From: Planctomycetota bacterium
GTDB taxonomy: Bacteria; Planctomycetota; Planctomycetia; Pirellulales; UBA1268
DNA: 58,032 nucleotides
NCBI GenBank assembly: GCA_029978905.1
Contig: JAPOIM010000017.1
Location: 1 to 58,032 of the forward strand
Reading direction: 5' to 3'
Shown here: positions 53,373 to 58,032 of the stretch, one piece after another
How the letters are laid out: each line of letters opens with the position of its first letter
Position numbering within the stretch: the stretch's first letter is position 1
The notes under the pieces: generated by a model
Seen by the model: only the letters and a program-made list of their open reading frames with translations
What the model was told of the DNA's origin: nothing
Database searches by the model: none
Translations under genes and position numbers: made by a program

Positions 53373-54197
53373 ATGCGGAAGAATCTTGTTCGCGAAAAAC
53401 TGCTGCAAGGGCAGCCGAGTGTGGGCACATGGCTATGCCTGCCCGATCCGGTCGCCGCGCGGCTCTTGGCGTGCGTGGGATTTGACTGGCTCACCGTCGA
53501 ACTCGAACACGCACCGCTCACAATGGAGACCGCAGCCCATATCTTCGGCCTCGTCGCGGCCCAGGGGGCAGCGGTCGCAGGGCAGGGGGGCGTGCCCACA
53601 GTGCCGCTTGTGCGCGTGCCGAGCAACACCACGGAAAACATCAAACGCGTCCTCGACAACGGCGCGATGGGTATTGTGGTGCCGATGGTCAACTCCAAAG
53701 CGGAAGCCGAGCGGGTGGTGGCGGCGGCGAGATACGCGCCGCAGGGGAAACGCTCCGTGGGAGGCTTTCTCCACGCCGCCAACTTCGGCACGGATCCCGC
53801 TACCTACTACGAGCAGGCCAACAACGAAGTACTCGTCGTGGTGCAGACCGAACACATCGACGCGGTGGAGCAGGCCGATGAGATTCTCTCGGTGCCGGGC
53901 ATCGACGCGTTTTTTATCGGGCCCAACGACCTTCTCAAGTCGATGGGGCACACGCCAGCGATGGACAGCGACGCCCCTGCCTTCGTGGCCGCGATCGACC
54001 ACCTGCTGGCGATGGGGAAAAAGCATGGCGTCGCAGCAGGAATACACACGGCCGATGCCGCTGCAGCCCGCCAACGGATCGAGCAGGGCTTTCAATTCGT
54101 GGCCATTGCCAGCGACGTCGCCCTGCTGCTTGCCAAGGCCCAGGCTGAGTTGTCATCGCTGGGCCTCGGCAGCAACGGTTCCGTCGTACGCTACTAG
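53373..54197 (+). CDS. HpcH/HpaI-family aldolase (2-dehydro-3-deoxy sugar acid type)
   Basis: The 274-residue product is a class II, metal-dependent pyruvate aldolase: LLQGQPSVGTWLCLPDP, FDWLTVELEHAPLTMETAAH, PLVRVPSN, GAMGIVVPMVNSKAEAERVV, ARYAPQGKRSVGG, then VVVQTEHIDAVEQADEIL (metal Glu) and DAFFIGPNDLLKSMG (metal Asp). The family cleaves 2-keto-3-deoxy-glucarate, -rhamnonate or 4-hydroxy-2-oxo acids to pyruvate plus an aldehyde. Its placement after a hydroxyacid dehydrogenase fits a sugar acid degradation unit. Specificity cannot be read from sequence. Confidence 0.9.
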   Translation: MRKNLVREKLLQGQPSVGTWLCLPDPVAARLLACVGFDWLTVELEHAPLTMETAAHIFGLVAAQGAAVAGQGGVPTVPLVRVPSNTTENIKRVLDNGAMGIVVPMVNSKAEAERVVAAARYAPQGKRSVGGFLHAANFGTDPATYYEQANNEVLVVVQTEHIDAVEQADEILSVPGIDAFFIGPNDLLKSMGHTPAMDSDAPAFVAAIDHLLAMGKKHGVAAGIHTADAAAARQRIEQGFQFVAIASDVALLLAKAQAELSSLGLGSNGSVVRY

Positions 54198-54209
54198 CGC
54201 CCCGTGAAA

Positions 54210-54237
54210 GACTGCGGTCGCGTCACGCAACCGAGTC
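54210..54237. terminator. Hairpin between the convergent aldolase and isomerase genes
   Basis: GACTGCGGT and ACCGAGTC pair with one bulged G around GCGT-C-ACGC, inside the 44-base gap between converging stops. A short T-rich run (TGTTCT) follows on the plus strand. It may terminate both transcripts. Confidence 0.42.
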
Positions 54238-54241
54238 TGTT

Positions 54242-55414
54242 CTAGGCCTTCAGCGTTTCGTCGTGCCGTCCCACAGCGGGCGGAAGGTCGCAGGCGTGAA
54301 CGGCCTTGAGGGCTGCGATCGCCCCCGCCTTCTTCTCCACGTCGTTGTCTTCCCACTCGATGTTGATCGCGCCTGAGTAACCGGCACGATTGAGCTCCAC
54401 GAGCATCTCTTCCACGTTCACCGCGTCGCGGCCGCTACCGGCGCTGACAAAGTTCCAGCCGTTGAAGCGGTGGCCCATCGGGCGATGCCCACCAAGACGA
54501 CCAGCCCGCGTGGGTCCGTCAATCACCTGCACGCCCTTGATGTGGGCGGTGTGGATCGCGTCGCCAAACTCACGAATGAAGGCGATCGGGCACACACCCT
54601 GCCAGACCATATGGCTGGGGTCGATGTTGAAGCCGACCACATCGGTGCCATACCCGGCCTTGCCGAGGGCCGCGAGGTAGTCGCCCGCCGACTCAAGATC
54701 CCCCATCGCTCGCTCGCTCGGATGGCACTCGAGGTCAAAGGTCACACCGTAGCTGCGGCAGGCGTCAAACACTGGGCCAAACCGCTCCACGAGCAGTTCG
54801 AGGCTGACGTCGAGCACTTCTGGAATGGCACAACCGCCGATCGCCTTCGGGCGCGGGGGAAACTCAAACCAGTGGCTCCAACAGTGGGCTGGGGATCCCA
54901 CAAACCCAGACACGGGCATGTGGCGATCCTGATGCTTGCCCAGGAAGTGGGCGAGCCGCACGATGCGGATCATGTCTGCCTGAGCCTTGGCATGCATCAG
55001 TTCACCCACGTGGTCGGGCACGTAGTAGGGATCGGTCCGGGGAGGCTCATTGCCTGCCTTCCGCCACGCCACATAGGCCTCAACCGGTTCGCCTCCGATG
55101 AACTGCAGCGTCTTCGCAGAGGGCTCGTCGCCGAGGACCTGCCCCTGCAAGTGGGCCGCCACCGAAAGCACCTCGAGACCGCGGCTCTTGGCCTTCGCCA
55201 CGCGGCTTTGCGCGTAGACCTCGGCCCCGGCATCGGTGTCGCACTGCGCGAGGTCGAGTTCCCAGGCGGCTTCTTCCCAGCCGTCAAACCCGGTCTGTGC
55301 GATGAAGTCGAGCCAGCTGTCTTCAGGGATGTCGCCAAACTGCCCGCGGACGAGGCCGATCTGGTGGTGAGAATGCTTGCCGGAGCGGTGCGTTGTGGTC
55401 TGGTGAAAGCCCAT
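54242..55414 (-). CDS. Sugar phosphate isomerase/epimerase (xylose-isomerase-like barrel)
   Basis: The 390-residue product is a TIM barrel with a metal site: LSVAAHLQGQVLGDEPSAK, GVTFDLECHPSERAMGD (Glu and His), VVGFNIDPSHMVWQGVCP (Asp, His), IHTAHIKGVQVI (His) and AINIEWEDNDVEKK (Glu). It has no signal peptide; the N-terminus MGFHQTTTHRSGKHSHHQIG is polar. ATG 55414 is preceded by AGGA seven bases upstream and is preferred over longer readings. Related planctomycete proteins are annotated as sugar phosphate isomerases without proven substrate. The neighbours (aldolase and dehydrogenase, glycoside hydrolase) suggest carbohydrate use. Confidence 0.87.
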   Translation of the reverse strand: MGFHQTTTHRSGKHSHHQIGLVRGQFGDIPEDSWLDFIAQTGFDGWEEAAWELDLAQCDTDAGAEVYAQSRVAKAKSRGLEVLSVAAHLQGQVLGDEPSAKTLQFIGGEPVEAYVAWRKAGNEPPRTDPYYVPDHVGELMHAKAQADMIRIVRLAHFLGKHQDRHMPVSGFVGSPAHCWSHWFEFPPRPKAIGGCAIPEVLDVSLELLVERFGPVFDACRSYGVTFDLECHPSERAMGDLESAGDYLAALGKAGYGTDVVGFNIDPSHMVWQGVCPIAFIREFGDAIHTAHIKGVQVIDGPTRAGRLGGHRPMGHRFNGWNFVSAGSGRDAVNVEEMLVELNRAGYSGAINIEWEDNDVEKKAGAIAALKAVHACDLPPAVGRHDETLKA

Positions 55415-55545
55415 GACGAGTTCCTGCTGGAGAACGATGAAAAACGTGGCCCAAAGAGCCACCATCGTGGGGCGCACGGCGTGGAAAGTAAATCCCCTGG
55501 CCGACGACCGCTCCCGAGGCTCGCAAGCGGTCCCGCACGTGTGCC

Positions 55546-56646
55546 TCAACGAGTGACAGGCGTCTCGCTGGCGACAGCTTTCATCTGCTCAAGCACAGTG
55601 CATTCCACGGCATCCAGCTGTTCGATCAGCCGCCGTTCACGGAGGTCAAACGACCGCCGAGGCTCGCCATCGTCGCGTGTTCGCTGCGCTCCGTTGTGGA
55701 AGCACCACCCCGCGGCCCCGCCGGCGAGCGCGCCACGGAGATCCGTGAGGAAGTCGTCGACGGTTGGCTCCCATTCGGCATAGCCTCGGCGAAACGGCTC
55801 TTGATGATGCACGGGCACCACGCGTTGTATGGCTGCCATCAACGCGAGCAGTTCTCGCGTGTGGCCTTCGGTTTGCTTAGGCGACTTGGCGTGGCGTGGC
55901 CGATGGACCGCGAGAAAATCATGCCCGGCGTCGACCAGCGAGCGTTGCACGTCTTCCTGCGAGAGGTCGTGCCCGCCAAACGAGGCGGTCACCAGTCGCT
56001 CTGGATCGAGCCGACGCACAAGCTCACGCAGGTCCGTCAGTTCATCGATCGCGACATACCGGTCGTCGCCGACATCCCGTTCGTTTGCCAAGTCGAGATA
56101 CCAGTTGCGATGCGGCTGCAGCGCACGGACGACCGTCTCAACGGCACACCGGTGCGCATCCGCATCAGCAAGGCCACCGATCACGGTCGCCCCATCGCCG
56201 GCACGTCGGGTGAGCGTCACGTCGACCACCATCCCACGGCGATCACACTCCGCCACGAGCCACTGCAATTGCTGCATGAACGGCTCGCGCACCATGCCGA
56301 GGGCGTCCACCGCCGAGACTTCGTGCTCAAAGGCGGCCCACGTCGCCCACACCCGGATCCAGTTCACCCCATGGGCCTGCAGGTCGTCCAAATCGAGCCG
56401 AATGAACTCGCGTGGCGCCCCCAGTGCTCCGTAATAGCTGACTCCCAGAAGAAAGGTCGGCTCGCCGTTGAGCGTGAACTGGGAATCCCGAACTCCCAAC
56501 ACCGTCTCCTTCCCGTTCCGAGACGCAACTGCAACGCGCCCATCCGTGAGCAGCCAAACGAGGGCCACCGCCACTGCCAAGCGAACTTGAGCCAACCATG
56601 GGTCACGCCTCGCCTCAGCCCTGAGGCTCGCCGAGCCACGTGCCAT
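55546..56646 (-). CDS. Secreted GH5-like glycoside hydrolase
   Basis: The 366-residue product begins [16 protein letters not shown], then the hydrophobic core [13 protein letters not shown] and a likely cleavage near residue 40. The mature part starts [20 protein letters not shown], typical of the beta-strand 1 entry of clan A barrels. [17 protein letters not shown] is strand 2; [12 protein letters not shown] gives the probable acid/base Glu near 189 and [19 protein letters not shown] a probable nucleophile Glu near 283. A Trp-containing strand ([14 protein letters not shown]) closes the barrel. Substrate is unknown. Longer frames upstream (ATG 56760) would cross the divergent promoter region and are less likely. 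Confidence 0.75.
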   Translation of the reverse strand: MARGSASLRAEARRDPWLAQVRLAVAVALVWLLTDGRVAVASRNGKETVLGVRDSQFTLNGEPTFLLGVSYYGALGAPREFIRLDLDDLQAHGVNWIRVWATWAAFEHEVSAVDALGMVREPFMQQLQWLVAECDRRGMVVDVTLTRRAGDGATVIGGLADADAHRCAVETVVRALQPHRNWYLDLANERDVGDDRYVAIDELTDLRELVRRLDPERLVTASFGGHDLSQEDVQRSLVDAGHDFLAVHRPRHAKSPKQTEGHTRELLALMAAIQRVVPVHHQEPFRRGYAEWEPTVDDFLTDLRGALAGGAAGWCFHNGAQRTRDDGEPRRSFDLRERRLIEQLDAVECTVLEQMKAVASETPVTR

Positions 56647-56796
56647 CGTGCGGCCGTGTACGGTTGGTTGGGGCAAGACCTGCCCAGCACCTCCCTCACC
56701 AGTCACGTTCCTCCACCCCCGGCTTGCGGCATACGTAGACTCATCTCCGTCGTTTGGCATGTGATCGATCCTTTCCTCTTTGCGCAAGGTTTCCTC

Positions 56797-57717
56797 ATGC
56801 AGGTCATTTTCCGTTTGAGTGTGTTCGCTGTCGTGTTCGTGTGCACCCATCTTGCGGGCGGCCAGACGCTGACTCCAGACGTGCCCTACGTTGACGACGG
56901 CCATGCGCGGCATGTGCTCGATATCTATGTCCCAGAGAACGCTGTCGCCACGGAACCCACCGCTGCCGCATCGCTGCCGGTCGTGTTTTGGATTCACGGA
57001 GGCGGCTGGCAGGTAGGGGACAAACGCGATGTCGGACTCAAGCCACAGGTGCTCACCGAGCGCGGCTTCGTGTTCGTATCAACCAACTATCGCCTTCTTC
57101 CAGACGTCGACATGGAGACCCTCACCGACGACGTCGCAGCAGCGCTCGGCTGGGTGCACACCCATATCAGTGAGTATGGGGGTGATCCCAACCGGATCGT
57201 CGTGGGCGGCCATTCCGCTGGTGCTCAACTCGCAGCTTTACTCTGCATCGATGAGCGATTGATTGAGAAACACGGCATGCCGCTCACTTCTGTCATTGGT
57301 TGCGTGCCCGTGGACGGCGACACCTACGACATTCCCAAAATCATTATGACAGCAGAGCATCGGCAGGCTCTTTATGGCGGCGAAATGTTCACCTTCGGCC
57401 ACCGACAAAAATTTGGCAACGATCCCAAGAAGCATGTCGACTTCTCGGCAGTCACGCACGTGGCCAAAGATAAGGGCATCCCGCCCTTCCTCCTGCTCTA
57501 CTTTCCCGGCAACCCCGACACGCGTGCTCAGGCGCAGCGATTGGCCGCCGTTCTTGAAGAGGCGGGGATCCCCGCCAAGGCGTATGGCAAGGCAGACAGC
57601 AACCATAGTCGACTCAACGACGACCTCGGCATGCCCGACGACCTCGCCACCGCCGAACTCTTCAACTTCCTCGACGCCGTTGTCGCAAGCAAACCCACCG
57701 GCAGCGGCACTCGATGA
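56797..57717 (+). CDS. Secreted alpha/beta-hydrolase (esterase/lipase, hormone-sensitive lipase-like)
   Basis: The 306-residue product has a signal peptide ([20 protein letters not shown], cleavage after AGG or GGQ near residue 22). The mature enzyme begins [20 protein letters not shown], then the oxyanion motif WIHGGGW (66-71), the nucleophile elbow GGHSAGAQ with Ser140, and the C-terminal His270 in [12 protein letters not shown]. Asp in the [13 protein letters not shown] loop is a candidate third triad member. The family hydrolyses carboxylic esters, including acetylated polysaccharides. ATG 56797 with AAGG eight bases upstream is preferred; the frame continues leftwards for over 1 kb as an antisense artefact of the glycoside hydrolase. 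Confidence 0.9.
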   Translation: MQVIFRLSVFAVVFVCTHLAGGQTLTPDVPYVDDGHARHVLDIYVPENAVATEPTAAASLPVVFWIHGGGWQVGDKRDVGLKPQVLTERGFVFVSTNYRLLPDVDMETLTDDVAAALGWVHTHISEYGGDPNRIVVGGHSAGAQLAALLCIDERLIEKHGMPLTSVIGCVPVDGDTYDIPKIIMTAEHRQALYGGEMFTFGHRQKFGNDPKKHVDFSAVTHVAKDKGIPPFLLLYFPGNPDTRAQAQRLAAVLEEAGIPAKAYGKADSNHSRLNDDLGMPDDLATAELFNFLDAVVASKPTGSGTR

Positions 57718-57768
57718 GGCGTGTCGAACGCAGACGCCGGATTGACGGCCTTTGCCTAAGTTGACGAC

Positions 57769-58032
57769 TCAAGCAAACACGAACCCAGTGGGCAAGTATC
57801 CAAGGGTGGGCTCGGCTCCAAAAACCTGCCCCGAACCGAGCAAGTGAAACGCGATGCCTTTGGCCGGTGCCTCTGCTGGGGGCTCCCATTGAAGCCGTTT
57901 ATTCGGCGTCACCGTTCGGTCTGCAAGAAAACGCAGCAGGGCTGCGGGCGCAACACTTTCTGGAACCTCACCAACTTCCCGCACGATGCCGTCTTCCTCG
58001 CTGAACAAACGCCCGCTCACGACGTTCTTCAC
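57769..58032 (-). CDS. Truncated gene, C-terminal part only (unknown function)
   Basis: An open frame enters from the right edge and stops at 57769, giving at least 87 residues: SGRLFSEEDGIVREVGEVPE, then LLRFLADRTVTPNKRL, WEPPAEAPAKGIAFHLLGSG and a final LGYLPTGFVFA. GTG is present at the very edge (58032), but there is no way to tell whether it is the start. No domain is recognised. It converges with the esterase gene. Confidence 0.5.
   Translation of the reverse strand: MKNVVSGRLFSEEDGIVREVGEVPESVAPAALLRFLADRTVTPNKRLQWEPPAEAPAKGIAFHLLGSGQVFGAEPTLGYLPTGFVFA

Noticed and set aside
55696..56796. Extended reading of the esterase gene leftwards through the glycoside hydrolase
   Set aside because: Composition is antisense-like and the signal peptide begins at ATG 56797 with a suitable ribosome site.

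Overview
The window is gene-dense, high-GC chromosomal DNA that looks planctomycetal (Pirellulales-like). I infer this from the style of the RpoD-type sigma factor, the proline-rich Hanks-type kinase with a C-terminal membrane anchor, a secreted protein family I associate with planctomycetes, response regulators with an N-terminal helix-turn-helix, and the clustering of hopanoid genes. I see no mobile element, CRISPR array, rRNA or tRNA. Start codons were chosen from Shine-Dalgarno context and family length, and several remain uncertain.

Layout. 1-5 kb: N-terminal part of a sigma-70 gene, a divergent membrane-anchored coiled-coil protein, and btaA-btaB for betaine lipid synthesis. 5-15.4 kb: housekeeping genes (guaB, ilvD, glutaredoxin-like, Ser/Thr kinase, surE, guaA) mixed with conserved secreted proteins of unknown role. 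15.4-22.9 kb: an OmpR-type response regulator and histidine kinase translationally overlapped with hpnG, facing hpnC and an hpnD-hpnE gene fusion, with ispH divergent. 23-30.4 kb: ppc, a 6-phosphofructokinase, ettA, and a sulfurtransferase-sufE pair. 30.4-35.8 kb: one strand carries a helix-turn-helix/receiver regulator, a soluble histidine kinase, squalene-hopene cyclase and hpnH. 36.3-41.5 kb: a chorismate-lyase-like protein, a DUF116-like/prenyl-synthase fusion, a HemN-like radical SAM protein and a TIM-barrel isomerase. 42-43.5 kb: queC-queE. 43.5-50.7 kb: an internally duplicated membrane protein, a family 9 glycosyltransferase, a very large FtsX-type permease with its ATPase, a thioesterase and rpsR. 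51-58 kb: an RRM RNA-binding protein, two small proteins, a dehydrogenase-aldolase pair, a sugar isomerase, a GH5-like hydrolase, a secreted esterase and one truncated gene.

The strongest theme is membrane lipids. IspH supplies C5 units; HpnC and the HpnD-HpnE fusion make squalene; squalene-hopene cyclase makes the hopane; HpnH adds adenosyl and HpnG removes adenine, giving a C30-to-C35 hopanoid route. BtaA/BtaB would add phosphorus-free betaine lipids. Two different two-component systems sit directly in the hopanoid transcription units, so envelope-responsive control is a reasonable hypothesis.

The most novel-looking items are the HpnD-HpnE fusion, the DUF116-like/prenyl-synthase fusion with an altered second aspartate motif beside a chorismate-lyase-like gene, an operator-like inverted repeat embedded in the guaB promoter, a palindrome-rich regulatory region with a long leader before the regulator gene at 35.8 kb, and a switch-like leader before queC.
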